From an uncultured Eubacterium sp. (GTDB lineage Bacteria > Bacillota > Clostridia > Oscillospirales > Acutalibacteraceae): a DNA stretch of 32,384 nucleotides. The stretch spans positions 1 through 32,384 of the forward strand of contig CAJOJV010000036.1 of the NCBI GenBank assembly GCA_905234995.1, read 5' to 3'. Below are positions 8,019 through 15,983 of this stretch, in pieces. Each line of letters starts with the position of its first letter. Within the stretch, counting starts at the first letter, position 1. A program made the position numbers and the translations under genes. The notes beneath the pieces were generated by a model. The model ran no database searches and was not told where the DNA came from. It saw nothing but the letters and a program-made list of their open reading frames with translations.

Positions 8019-10385
8019 ATGTCATGGTTAAAAAGAATGAAATTAAACGAGCTTGAAATTAAAGAAACGGGAATAATTGAAAAGGTTGAGGGCGAGGGCG
8101 CTTTAAGGCAGCACTTCCTTGATATGGGCGTAATCCCCGGCGCGCAGATTAGTCTTGTAAAATTCGCGCCTATGGGAGACCCGATTGAATTTCGCATTCA
8201 CGGCTATGAGTTGACTCTCGGCGTTGCGGATGCCGAAAAAATAACTGTCAGCAAAACCGTGCCCGAATTAACCGCAGAGGCAGAGCAAATTCGAAGAATT
8301 CACAAGGAGCACCCCGGTCTCGGCGAGGAGGGCAAGTATCATATCAAGAGCGAGGAAAATCCGCTTCCTGCCGATACGCTGCTTTCCTTTGCGCTTGCGG
8401 GCAATCAGAATTGCGGTAAAACAACTCTTTTCAATCAGCTCACGGGCGCCAATCAGCACGTGGGCAATTTCCCCGGCGTAACTGTGGACAGAAAAAGCGG
8501 GCAGATTAAAAACAACCCGAATACGGAGGTTGTTGATTTGCCGGGCATTTATTCGCTTTCGCCTTATACGAGCGAGGAAATCGTTTCCCGCCAATACATA
8601 TTAAATGAGAAGCCGACGGGCATTATAAATATCGTTGATGCAACATCAATTGAAAGAAATCTTTATCTCACGATGCAGCTGATGGAGCTTGAAACCCCGA
8701 TGGTGCTTGCCCTCAATATGATGGACGAGGTCAGGGGTAACGGCGGCTCAATCCTTATTAACGAGATGGAGGATATCCTCGGCATACCCGTCGTGCCGAT
8801 TTCCGCATCAAAAAATGAGGGCGTTGAGGAGCTTATCAGCCATGCAATCCACGTTGCAAAATATCAGGAAAAGCCGCGCAGAAACGATTTCTGCGATGAA
8901 AGCGAATGCGGCGGTGCGGTTCACCGCTGCCTGCACGGCATAATGCATCTTATTGAGGACCATGCGCGCGCGGCGGGAATTCCCGTGCGCTTTGCCGCAA
9001 CCAAGCTCGTTGAGGGCGATGAAAGAATTATGGCTGCCCTTAAGCTTGATAAAAACGAGGCTGAATTTGTTGAGCACATCATCGTGCAGATGGAGCAGGA
9101 GCGCGGGCTTGACAGAGCTGCCGCAATCGCGGATATGCGCTTTTCCTTTATCACACGGCTTGTTAAGGCGTGCGTAATTAAGCCGAGGGAAAGCAGGGAG
9201 CGCAAGCGCAGCAGAAAAATAGACATCGTGCTCACGGGCAAATGGACTGCTATTCCGTCCTTCGCAATCATAATGGGGCTTGTTTTCTGGCTCACCTTCG
9301 GCGTTATCGGCAAATATCTGCAGGAGCTGCTTGAGGGCGGCATTGAATGGCTCATTTCGGTTGTTGATTCGGGGTTGAGCGCATGGCACACTAACGAGGT
9401 GCTCCATTCCCTTATTACGGACGGAATTATAACCGGCGTGGGAAGCGTTGTCGTTTTCCTGCCGATAATCGTAACGCTCTTTTTCTTCCTCTCGCTTCTT
9501 GAGGATACGGGCTATATGGCAAGGGTGGCGTTCATTATGGATAAGCTGCTTCGCAAGCTCGGGCTTTCGGGCAGAAGCATCGTGCCGCTGCTCATCGGCT
9601 TCGGCTGCTCCGTTCCGGGCGTTATGTCCTGCCGCACCCTGCCCTCGGCAAGGGACAGAAAAATGACGATAATGCTCATCCCGTTTATGAGCTGCTCGGC
9701 AAAGCTGCCGATTTATGCGCTGTTTTCAGCGGCATTTTTCCCGAAATATTCGGCGCTCGTGATGGTCGGTCTTTATGCTCTGGGCGTTATTTCGGCAATC
9801 CTTATGGCGCTGCTTACAAAGAGCACGACCTTTAAGGGCGAGGCGGTGCCGTTCGTTATGGAGCTGCCGAATTACCGTATGCCGAGCGCAAAAAATATTC
9901 TGCGCCTGCTGTGGGAAAAATCAAAGGATTTTCTCACAAGGGCGTTCACTGTAATCTTTATTGCTTCAATAGTAATCTGGTTTTTAACAACCTTTAATTT
10001 CCATCTTGAAATGGCGGAAAGCTCAAGGGATAGTATGCTTTCGGTTATCGCAGGATGGGTAACTCCGCTGTTTGCGCCGCTCGGCTTCGGCGACTGGCGC
10101 ATTATAACCTCGCTGATAACGGGCTTTATGGCAAAGGAAAGCGTGGTTTCTACTCTTTCCGTGCTCTTCGGCGGCACTGCCGCAATCGGCAGCGTGCTCA
10201 ACGTTCGCTCGGCAGCCTCGCTTCTCGTGTTCTGCCTGCTTTATACTCCCTGCGTGGCAACTATTGCTGCGGTCAAAAGGGAGCTCGGCGCGAAATGGGC
10301 GGCGGGAGTCGTTGCCCTTCAGTGCGTTGTTGCGTGGCTCAGCGCAGGCGTGGTTTACGTAATCAGCGGATTTTTCGTGCATTAA
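8019..10385 (+). CDS. feoB: Ferrous iron transporter, FeoA-FeoB fusion
   Basis: 788 aa. Residues about 7-80 form an SH3-like FeoA domain (KLNELEIKETGII, LRQHFLDMGVIPG) fused to a complete FeoB. The G domain has G1 GNQNCGKT (128-135, with Gln in place of the common Pro), switch VGNFPGVTVD, G3 DLPG (173-176), G4 NMMD (233-236) and G5 SAS (262-264). The membrane part has the two Cys-containing gate motifs GFGCSVPGVMSCRTL and PFMSCSAKLP. FeoB moves Fe2+ inward across the cytoplasmic membrane, with the G domain as regulator. ATG 8037 is an alternative start that matches the usual FeoA N-terminus; neither has a strong Shine-Dalgarno. FeoA-FeoB fusions are known in anaerobes. Confidence 0.95.
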   Translation: MSWLKRMKLNELEIKETGIIEKVEGEGALRQHFLDMGVIPGAQISLVKFAPMGDPIEFRIHGYELTLGVADAEKITVSKTVPELTAEAEQIRRIHKEHPGLGEEGKYHIKSEENPLPADTLLSFALAGNQNCGKTTLFNQLTGANQHVGNFPGVTVDRKSGQIKNNPNTEVVDLPGIYSLSPYTSEEIVSRQYILNEKPTGIINIVDATSIERNLYLTMQLMELETPMVLALNMMDEVRGNGGSILINEMEDILGIPVVPISASKNEGVEELISHAIHVAKYQEKPRRNDFCDESECGGAVHRCLHGIMHLIEDHARAAGIPVRFAATKLVEGDERIMAALKLDKNEAEFVEHIIVQMEQERGLDRAAAIADMRFSFITRLVKACVIKPRESRERKRSRKIDIVLTGKWTAIPSFAIIMGLVFWLTFGVIGKYLQELLEGGIEWLISVVDSGLSAWHTNEVLHSLITDGIITGVGSVVVFLPIIVTLFFFLSLLEDTGYMARVAFIMDKLLRKLGLSGRSIVPLLIGFGCSVPGVMSCRTLPSARDRKMTIMLIPFMSCSAKLPIYALFSAAFFPKYSALVMVGLYALGVISAILMALLTKSTTFKGEAVPFVMELPNYRMPSAKNILRLLWEKSKDFLTRAFTVIFIASIVIWFLTTFNFHLEMAESSRDSMLSVIAGWVTPLFAPLGFGDWRIITSLITGFMAKESVVSTLSVLFGGTAAIGSVLNVRSAASLLVFCLLYTPCVATIAAVKRELGAKWAAGVVALQCVVAWLSAGVVYVISGFFVH

Positions 10386-10403
10386 GACAAATCGGGTGAT
10401 TCT

Positions 10404-11561
10404 ATGGGTTCACTTTTAATTAAATATATCAGTTCGAAAAAGCCGGAGGAGGAGCGCAGGGGCGCTCTCGGCGCGCTCAGCGGCAAGGTCGGCATTTTTT
10501 GCAATATTCTGCTTGCCGCAGTCAAGTTTGCAATCGGCAGCTTTACGGGCGCGGTTTCCGTAATGGCGGATGCGGTTAATAATCTTTCGGATTGTGCAAC
10601 TAATATCGTCATCGTAATGGGCGCAAAAATCTCCGAAAAGCCCGATGATAAGGAGCACCCCTTCGGGCACGGCAGGGTGGAATACGTTTCCGCGCTCATC
10701 GTTGCGGTTTCGATTTTCGTGGTCAGCTTTGAGCTTGCAAAAGGCTCCGTCGCAAAGATAATCAGCCCCGCGGAAATCAAGTTCAGCGCGTGGTATCTGG
10801 TTATTCTCGGCGCAACGGTGCTCGTTAAGCTGTGGATGGCGATTCTCAATTCAAGGCTTTATAAGCTCACGGATAATATAACCCTCAAGGGCGTTTGGCA
10901 GGATAGTATTAACGATTGTATTGCAACGCTTGCAACTATGCTTTCAATCGTGCTTGCCCATTTTCTGCATTTTAAAGCAGCGGACGGCATTATCGGCCTT
11001 GCGGTTTCCGCTTTCATTTTCTTCTCCGGTGTGGGCATTCTCAAGGGCGTGATTTCGCCCCTGCTCGGCGAGCCGCCGTCAAAGGAAATTACGGACAGGA
11101 TTGAGGAAATAATCTGCAAAAGCGATATCGTGCTCGGCGTGCACGATTTGATTATTCATAATTACGGCGCAAACAAGATAATAGCCTCCGCAGACGCAGA
11201 GGTTGATGCCGCTTCGGATATCTTCACAATTCACAGGGTTATTGATAATGCCGAGCGGGAGATTTTTGAAGAGCTCGGCGTGGAAATCTGTATTCATATG
11301 GACCCCGTCGATGTCTTTGACGGCGAAACGGAAAGCTACCGCAGAGCGGTGCTTGACGTGATTAACGAATATAACGGCGATTTTTCCTTCCACGATTTGC
11401 GCCTCGTGCAAAAGGACGGCAAAAAATGCCTTGCCTTTGATTTGATAATTCCGTTTGAGGTGGAGGATATGCGCCGCGTTGAGGCGGATATAACCGCAAT
11501 GCTTAAAATCAAGCATCCCGAAATCCTCACCGAAATCAACGTCGAGCATTCATATGTATAA
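10404..11561 (+). CDS. Cation diffusion facilitator (CDF) metal transporter
   Basis: 385 aa. Six-helix CDF membrane domain followed by the cytoplasmic ferredoxin-like dimerisation domain (about 215-300) and a further C-terminal extension. CDF proteins export divalent metals in exchange for protons. The TM2 site reads ADAVNNLSD and the TM5 site DSINDCI, so the metal site is Asp/Asn in TM2 and Asp/Asp in TM5, not four acidic or His residues. An Asn at this position has been linked to Mn2+ transport in some CDF proteins; assigning Mn here is inference. It starts 18 nt after feoB, suggesting one operon for Fe2+ import and divalent metal (Fe or Mn) export. Confidence 0.9.
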   Translation: MGSLLIKYISSKKPEEERRGALGALSGKVGIFCNILLAAVKFAIGSFTGAVSVMADAVNNLSDCATNIVIVMGAKISEKPDDKEHPFGHGRVEYVSALIVAVSIFVVSFELAKGSVAKIISPAEIKFSAWYLVILGATVLVKLWMAILNSRLYKLTDNITLKGVWQDSINDCIATLATMLSIVLAHFLHFKAADGIIGLAVSAFIFFSGVGILKGVISPLLGEPPSKEITDRIEEIICKSDIVLGVHDLIIHNYGANKIIASADAEVDAASDIFTIHRVIDNAEREIFEELGVEICIHMDPVDVFDGETESYRRAVLDVINEYNGDFSFHDLRLVQKDGKKCLAFDLIIPFEVEDMRRVEADITAMLKIKHPEILTEINVEHSYV

Positions 11562-11583
11562 CAAGTTATAGAAAGGAACATAT

Positions 11584-11988
11584 ATGAAAAACAAAAAAAT
11601 GATTGAGAACAATGTTGAGGATGAGTATTGGTGGTACGGCTTGCACGATTCGGTTTTAACCGATATAAAATGCGGCGAGATAACGCCTGATTACAGCATT
11701 AAGAATTACAGATACAATTACCTTAAATTTTTTCTTGACACAGAGCACGCAATCGGCGAACCCGTTAAGGAAATAACCTTTTATAATTATTCTGCAAGCT
11801 GGAAGGGCGGAAACATCAAGGATTTTTCGTTTTATAAAGGCAGTTGGTGGATAAGCGATAGCCTTGAAAAGAAGGGCGACAAATGGGTGTTAACCTTAAC
11901 GCTGACACACATCGAAAAGCATCATCCGGTTGATGAAATCATAACGATTAACTTTGAACAGTTAGAGGTTGTCAGAGAAGAGGATTAA
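11584..11988 (+). CDS. Hypothetical protein, aromatic-rich
   Basis: 134 aa, AAAGGA just upstream of the ATG. No signal peptide or membrane helix. It is rich in Trp, Tyr and charged residues (EDEYWWYGLHD, YKGSWWISDSL), with alternating polar and hydrophobic stretches that suggest a small beta-rich cytosolic fold. The DEYWWYGLHDS region resembles the starts of some small proteins near toxin or mobile loci, but I cannot assign a family. It lies between the metal transporter and the RAYT transposase, possibly cotranscribed with the former. Confidence 0.7.
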   Translation: MKNKKMIENNVEDEYWWYGLHDSVLTDIKCGEITPDYSIKNYRYNYLKFFLDTEHAIGEPVKEITFYNYSASWKGGNIKDFSFYKGSWWISDSLEKKGDKWVLTLTLTHIEKHHPVDEIITINFEQLEVVREED

Positions 11989-12004
11989 GATATAAAGCAA
12001 AACA

Positions 12005-12021
12005 GCAGGGGAAACCCTTGC
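12005..12021 (+). repeat. Small hairpin at the 5' side of the RAYT gene
   Basis: GCAGGGG, loop AAA, CCCTTGC, 20 nt upstream of the transposase ATG. It may be a leader hairpin or a subterminal structure of the RAYT unit. Confidence 0.4.
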
Positions 12022-12040
12022 TTGTAAGGTTATGTAATTT

Positions 12041-12553
12041 ATGAAGCAATTACCCGAAAGAAAACCAAACAGACTAAAGAATTATGATTATTCATCAAAT
12101 GGAGCCTATTTTATTACGATATGCGTTCAGGATATGAAATGCGTTCTTTCAACAATCGTAGGGGCTGACGACCTCGGCAGCCCGCGGATAAGGCTTACGG
12201 AATACGGAAGCATAGCTGAAAGAAACATTCTTAAAATGAATGAAATATATCCCGAAATAAATATAGATAATTTTGTCGTGATGCCAAATCATCTGCATAT
12301 TTTGCTGACGATACATAACAATAATAACTGCGTTAGCGGGGCGCCGAGGTCGTCGCCCCCTACGAATATGCTATCCAAATTTGTTGCTGCATTTAAGAGA
12401 TTTACCAATAAAGAAATCGGCGCGAATATTTGGCAAAGAGGCTTTCACGACCATATCATTCGAGATGGAACAGATTATCAGACCCGATGGCAGTATATTG
12501 ATGAAAACCCTGAAAAGTGGCTTTTGGGTAAAGATGAATACTATGCTTTATAG
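12041..12553 (+). CDS. REP-associated tyrosine transposase (RAYT, Y1/HUH family)
   Basis: 170 aa. Relative of IS200/IS605 TnpA: N-terminal RLKNYDYSSNGAYFITICVQ, the HUH-type metal motif His84-x-His86 in MPNHLHILL, and the catalytic Tyr152 in WQYIDENPEKW. RAYTs nick single-stranded DNA at REP hairpins and are thought to spread REP sequences without moving themselves. The coding sequence itself holds two inverted 28-base REP-like palindromes (12158-12185 and 12336-12363, codons 40-49 and 99-108), and similar palindromes occur elsewhere in this window. It is followed by an intrinsic terminator nested in a larger palindrome. Only a weak Shine-Dalgarno (AAGG) is visible. Confidence 0.9.
   Translation: MKQLPERKPNRLKNYDYSSNGAYFITICVQDMKCVLSTIVGADDLGSPRIRLTEYGSIAERNILKMNEIYPEINIDNFVVMPNHLHILLTIHNNNNCVSGAPRSSPPTNMLSKFVAAFKRFTNKEIGANIWQRGFHDHIIRDGTDYQTRWQYIDENPEKWLLGKDEYYAL
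12158..12185 (+). repeat. REP palindrome inside the RAYT gene, copy 1
   Basis: 28 bases starting GTAGGGGCTGACGACCTCGG and ending CAGCCCGC; stem GGGCTG/CAGCCC. It has the same start (GTAGGG), central GACCTCGGC and end (CCGC) as the copy at 17539-17566, and faces copy 2. Confidence 0.75.
12336..12363 (-). repeat. REP palindrome inside the RAYT gene, copy 2 (inverted)
   Basis: On the minus strand 28 bases starting GTAGGGGGCGACGACCTCGG and ending CGCCCCGC. Copy 1 and copy 2 form an inverted pair 150 bp apart, the arrangement called a REPIN when found between genes. Confidence 0.75.
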
Positions 12554-12567
12554 TGTTGGAACACGAA

Positions 12568-12638
12568 AACACTTGATAAAAAGAAACGAGTTAGAGAATT
12601 CCTCTAACTCATTTTTTTGCGCTTTTTATGCAAGTGTT
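12568..12638 (+). terminator. Terminator after RAYT nested in a larger palindrome
   Basis: Inner hairpin GAGTTAGAG (12588-12596), loop AATTC, CTCTAACTC (12602-12610), then ATTTTTTT: a strong intrinsic terminator. Outside it AACACTTG+ATAAAAAG (12568-12583) pairs with CTTTTTAT+CAAGTGTT (12622-12638) with one bulged G. The whole 71 nt can fold into one long arm. Confidence 0.75.
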
Positions 12639-12650
12639 AAAACTATGCTT

Positions 12651-13127
12651 TTATTTGTGGTATTTTGAATTGTTTGAAATTGAAAAGGCGCGGTAGATTT
12701 GCTCCAGCAGCACCATTCTTGCAAGCTGGTGCGGAAGCGTCATTTTGCCGAAGGAAAGCTTCGTTTTGCCGAGCGCCTTAACCTCGTCCGAAAGCCCGAA
12801 GGAGCCGCCGATTATGAAGCTGATTGACGATGCGTTAAGGCTGATTTTTTCAATCATTGAGGAAAAATCTGGAGAGGAATATTCCTTGCCCTCAATGCAA
12901 AGCGGCACTACCTCGCTGCCCTTCGGAATTTTTGCAATAATCCGTTCGCCCTCCCTTTGAAGGATTTGCGCAATTTCGGTTTCCTTCGGATTATCGGAGG
13001 CGCGTTCCTCCGCAACCTCGATTATATTCACCCTGCAGTATGCGCCAAGGCGCTTTGCGTATTCGGCGCAGCCCTCGCGCAGATAGCTTTCCTTAAGCTT
13101 GCCGACGCAGATGATATTCACGCTCAT
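12651..13127 (-). CDS. rlmH: 23S rRNA (pseudouridine1915-N3)-methyltransferase RlmH
   Basis: 158 aa from ATG 13127 (or 159 aa from ATG 13130, which overlaps the upstream stop as ATGA). SPOUT-class methyltransferase that modifies pseudouridine 1915 in helix 69 of 23S rRNA on 70S ribosomes. The trefoil-knot segment FIIGGSFGLSDEVK and the C-terminal signature LPHQLARMVLLEQIYRAF ... KYHK are intact. GGGAGGG lies inside the end of the upstream hydrolase gene, so translation is likely coupled. The pair hydrolase-rlmH is a common arrangement in Bacillota. Confidence 0.96.
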   Translation of the reverse strand: MSVNIICVGKLKESYLREGCAEYAKRLGAYCRVNIIEVAEERASDNPKETEIAQILQREGERIIAKIPKGSEVVPLCIEGKEYSSPDFSSMIEKISLNASSISFIIGGSFGLSDEVKALGKTKLSFGKMTLPHQLARMVLLEQIYRAFSISNNSKYHK

Positions 13128-13915
13128 CATAGCACAATCAGCCCTCCCTCGTTAACGGGCGGGGAGACCCAAAGGCGGTAATCGCCGCCCTCCTCGGCGC
13201 CGAGCTCAGCCAATGCGGAAACGGCGGTCTGCCTTGCAATTTCGGGCACGTTGTTTTCCCTGCTGAGGTGGGAAAGCACGAAGCGTGTCGTGCCGCTCTG
13301 CAGCAGCTCCTTTGCAAATTCGCCCGCGGCATAATTTGAAAGATGGCCCTGCGCGGATAAAATTCTCTGCTTGAGAGGGTAGGGGTATGACCCGTTTTGC
13401 AGCATTGAAATTTCGTGGTTAAATTCAAGGAAAATCAAATCGGAACCCGCCGCAACGCGCTTTGCCTCGTCGGTAACGTAGCCCGTGTCCGTGCAGACGG
13501 AAATCCTTCTGCCGTCCGGCAGGGTGAATTTATATCCCACGCAGGCAACGGAATCGTGCGAATTATAAAAAGGCTCCGCAAAAGCGCCGTCAAGGCTCAG
13601 CACGCCGTTAATCTCGTGCGAATTTACGCGGTTGTCCGCAATGCCGGTGAAGCGCATTTCCTCAAGGCATTCGGGGCAGGCAAAAACGGGCATCTTATAG
13701 CGCGATGCAAAAACGCGCAGCCCCGCAATATGGTCGCCGTGCTCGTGGGTAACGAAAACGGCTTTAATGCCGGCGGGGTCAACTCCGATATTTCGCAGCG
13801 CTGCCTCGCATCTTTTTGCGGAAACGCCGATATCAACAAGAATACCGCCGTCGCCCCAGCCTATGTATATTGAATTTCCGCTGCTGCCCGAAAACAGCTG
13901 GCATACCTTTGCCAT
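13127..13915 (-). CDS. MBL-fold metallo-hydrolase, WalJ/YycJ-like
   Basis: 262 aa from ATG 13915, chosen because TTTGGAG lies 6-9 nt upstream and the protein then begins AKVCQLFSGSSGNSIYIG, the typical WalJ/YycJ start; a longer frame up to 13987 lacks a ribosome binding site. The metal motif THEHGDH is complete and further ligands appear in CTDTGY and LSHLSRENN. Family members are metal-dependent hydrolases, probably acting on nucleic acid; in Bacillus yycJ/walJ belongs to the walRK operon and its loss affects DNA repair and cell-wall-linked phenotypes. Here no walRK is present; the gene is paired with rlmH. Confidence 0.9.
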   Translation of the reverse strand: MAKVCQLFSGSSGNSIYIGWGDGGILVDIGVSAKRCEAALRNIGVDPAGIKAVFVTHEHGDHIAGLRVFASRYKMPVFACPECLEEMRFTGIADNRVNSHEINGVLSLDGAFAEPFYNSHDSVACVGYKFTLPDGRRISVCTDTGYVTDEAKRVAAGSDLIFLEFNHEISMLQNGSYPYPLKQRILSAQGHLSNYAAGEFAKELLQSGTTRFVLSHLSRENNVPEIARQTAVSALAELGAEEGGDYRLWVSPPVNEGGLIVL

Positions 13916-14008
13916 AGTATTCTCCAAATCTTTTGAGTGATTATTATAATCGGAGCGAAAATGCTTCATTAGCAAAAGCGCCTTCATTCCTTCATTTCTT
14001 CATTCTAT

Positions 14009-14035
14009 TTTAAAAAGGGCTGACATCGTCAGCCC
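14009..14035 (-). terminator. Terminator of murA
   Basis: GGGCTGAC (14017-14024), loop ATC, GTCAGCCC (14028-14035), followed on the minus strand by TTTTTAAAA. It ends the murA transcript about 10 nt after the stop codon. Confidence 0.85.
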
Positions 14036-14043
14036 TCTAATTT

Positions 14044-15333
14044 TTAGCCTGCGTTATTGATTGCCTGTTTTTTTGACTTAACCTTAACGCGTCTGATGTC
14101 TGCGCCGAGCGCCGTCAGCTTTTCAACGATTTCCTCATAGCCGCGGTCGATATACTGAATTTGCTCAACCGTGGTGATTCCGTTTGCAACAAGCCCTGCA
14201 ATAACCATTGCCGCGCCTGCGCGCAGGTCGGTTGCCTTAACCTCAACGCCCGTAAGCCTCGGCACGCCCTCAATGATTGCGGTTTTGCCCTCAACCTGAA
14301 TGTTGGCGCCCATTCTTGCAAGCTGGCCGACGTACTGAAAACGGTTGTCCCAAACCGCTTCCGTAAGCAGCGAGGTGCCGTTTGCAATTGCAAGCAGCAC
14401 GGCCATCTGCGGCTGCATATCCGTCGGGAAGCCGGGGTGGGGCATCGTTTTAACGTTGCATTTGGTAAGCGGCTTAAAGCGAGTAACGCGCACCGCGTCG
14501 TCATATTCAATAATCTCGGCGCCTGCCTCGCGCAGCTTTGCGCTGATGGATTCAAGGTGCTTCGGGATAACGTTTTTAACAAGCACGTCGCCGCCGCAGG
14601 CAGCAGCCGCAACCATATACGTGCCCGCCTCAATCTGGTCGGGAATAATGGAATATGTGCAGCCGTGCATTTTTTCAACGCCGCGGATTTTGATAACGTC
14701 CGTACCTGCGCCGCGCACGTCGGCACCCATTGAGTTAAGGAAGTTTGCAACGTCAACTATATGAGGCTCTTTTGCGGCGTTTTCAATAATTGTAAGCCCT
14801 CTTGCAAGCACCGCCGCAAGCATAACGTTAATCGTTGCGCCTACGGAAACCTGGTCCATATAAATTGAGGAGCCGACGAGCTTTTCTGCCTTTGCGCAAA
14901 CCATACCCTCAACGATATCAACGTCTGCTCCGAGCATTTCAAAGCCCTTGATGTGAAGGTCAATCGGGCGCACGCCGAAATTGCAGCCGCCGGGCATTGC
15001 AACCTCCGCCTGCTTGTATCTGCCAAGCATTGCGCCGATAAGGTAATAGCCGGCTCTGAAATGGGAGGTCAGCTCATAAGGCACGCTCTGATATCTGATG
15101 GGGCGGGAATCCACCTCAATCGTGCCCTTGTTAATCATTTTAATCTGAGCGCCCATCTGCGCCAGAATTTTTATGCTGAGCGAAACGTCGGAGATGTTCG
15201 GAATGTTTTCAATTCTTACTATATCATCGGCAAGAAGCGCCGCCGGGATAATTGCAACAGCCGCGTTTTTTGCGCCGCTGATATTAACCTCGCCAAACAG
15301 CTCGTGGCCGCCGTTAATAACAAAATTTTCCAA
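14044..15333 (-). CDS. murA: UDP-N-acetylglucosamine 1-carboxyvinyltransferase
   Basis: 429 aa from TTG 15333, the first codon after an AAAGAGGG ribosome binding site (spacing 8) and the point where the conserved N-terminus ENFVINGGHELFGEVNISGAKN begins. A longer frame from TTG 15366 lacks such a site. MurA transfers enolpyruvate from PEP to UDP-GlcNAc, the first committed step of peptidoglycan synthesis. Lys22/Asn23 and the catalytic Cys117 in PGGCNFGVRPIDLH (the fosfomycin target) are present. It has its own extended -10 promoter and terminator, so it is probably monocistronic. Confidence 0.96.
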   Translation of the reverse strand: MENFVINGGHELFGEVNISGAKNAAVAIIPAALLADDIVRIENIPNISDVSLSIKILAQMGAQIKMINKGTIEVDSRPIRYQSVPYELTSHFRAGYYLIGAMLGRYKQAEVAMPGGCNFGVRPIDLHIKGFEMLGADVDIVEGMVCAKAEKLVGSSIYMDQVSVGATINVMLAAVLARGLTIIENAAKEPHIVDVANFLNSMGADVRGAGTDVIKIRGVEKMHGCTYSIIPDQIEAGTYMVAAAACGGDVLVKNVIPKHLESISAKLREAGAEIIEYDDAVRVTRFKPLTKCNVKTMPHPGFPTDMQPQMAVLLAIANGTSLLTEAVWDNRFQYVGQLARMGANIQVEGKTAIIEGVPRLTGVEVKATDLRAGAAMVIAGLVANGITTVEQIQYIDRGYEEIVEKLTALGADIRRVKVKSKKQAINNAG

Positions 15334-15391
15334 AATTTTTCCCTCTTTTAATATTAAAAAGTTCAAAAGAACAGCAGATGTAAAATTTACC

Positions 15392-15406
15392 CTGCTATTA
15401 TAGCAG
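15392..15406 (-). promoter_or_regulatory. murA -10 region overlapped by a 15-bp palindrome
   Basis: On the minus strand TGCTATAAT (extended -10, TATAAT at 15397-15402). The same bases form the perfect palindrome CTGCTAT-T-ATAGCAG (15392-15406). No good -35 is visible at 17 bp. The palindrome could be an operator or simply reflect the extended -10. Confidence 0.5.
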
Positions 15407-15658
15407 AGTGGCTCTCAAAAATAAACCCCTTTTAATATTATGAAATATTTTTGTAATAACTGAAATATGCTGAAAAACAACAATATGTATGCATAAAAAT
15501 TTGCCTAAACCGCAAAATAGCGGCGCTTTGCCGAGCTTGAAATTTTTTTAAAATCTGCAATTTATAAGAAATTACAAAAATATTACAGCACGGTTTTGGA
15601 TATTTTGACGAACGAAAGCCCCCGCTTTTTTATTATTTCAAATCCTTCGGCGTATATT

Positions 15659-15692
15659 AAAAAAGAAGCCGATAAAAATCAGCTTCTTTTTA
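15659..15692 (-). terminator. Terminator probably belonging to spo0A, displaced by an insertion
   Basis: On the minus strand GAAGCTGAT, TTTT, ATCGGCTTC (one G-T wobble) followed by TTTTTT. It points away from spo0A but lies about 290 bp beyond its stop, with element 15697-15979 between them. Confidence 0.7.
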
Positions 15693-15696
15693 GGAC

Positions 15697-15979
15697 AAAT
15701 TCGGATTTGTCGGGGCGTAAAAGGAACACACAGTAGGGAACGATGCCTCTCTTGCAGAGACGGCAAACCCCTCTGTCGCTTTGCGACATCTCCCCTAATA
15801 GGGGAGTCCCATCGTTCCGCGTCAAGGTGTGGGCACCTTGCCCTACAATGGGTGCGGGTGTCCCGCCCGAAATATGCCGCAGGCATACATCATACGCGAA
15901 GCGTATATCATAGCAAAGCTATATATCATTGTGCGTAGCACAACATCATTTCGCGCGCAGCGCGACAAGCTCCGATTTA
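15697..15979. mobile_element. Hairpin-rich ~280-bp element between spo0A and its terminator
   Basis: The ends are AAATTCGGATTTGTCGGGG and, inverted, GCGACAAGCTCCGATTT. Inside, from left: a GTAGGG palindrome (15733-15820) whose loop carries GTCGC/GCGAC and CTCCCC/GGGGAG hairpins, an inverted 28-base REP (15819-15846), then five small hairpins in a row separated by ATATCAT-like spacers (15869-15965). No ORF is evident. Same ends, size and REP content as 17496-17776, so it is read as a non-autonomous, MITE- or REPIN-like element. It fills most of the 617-bp gap between murA and spo0A; the remainder (15407-15658) is AT-rich with nothing clear. Confidence 0.65.
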
Positions 15980-15983
15980 TCAA

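Noticed and set aside
12336-12363. Frameshift or damage of the RAYT gene by an inserted REP
   Set aside because: Both palindromes keep the reading frame, and the HUH and Tyr motifs on either side are intact.
15869-15965. Regular repeats resembling a small CRISPR array
   Set aside because: The stems differ from unit to unit and the spacers are the constant part, the opposite of a CRISPR array; no cas gene is present.
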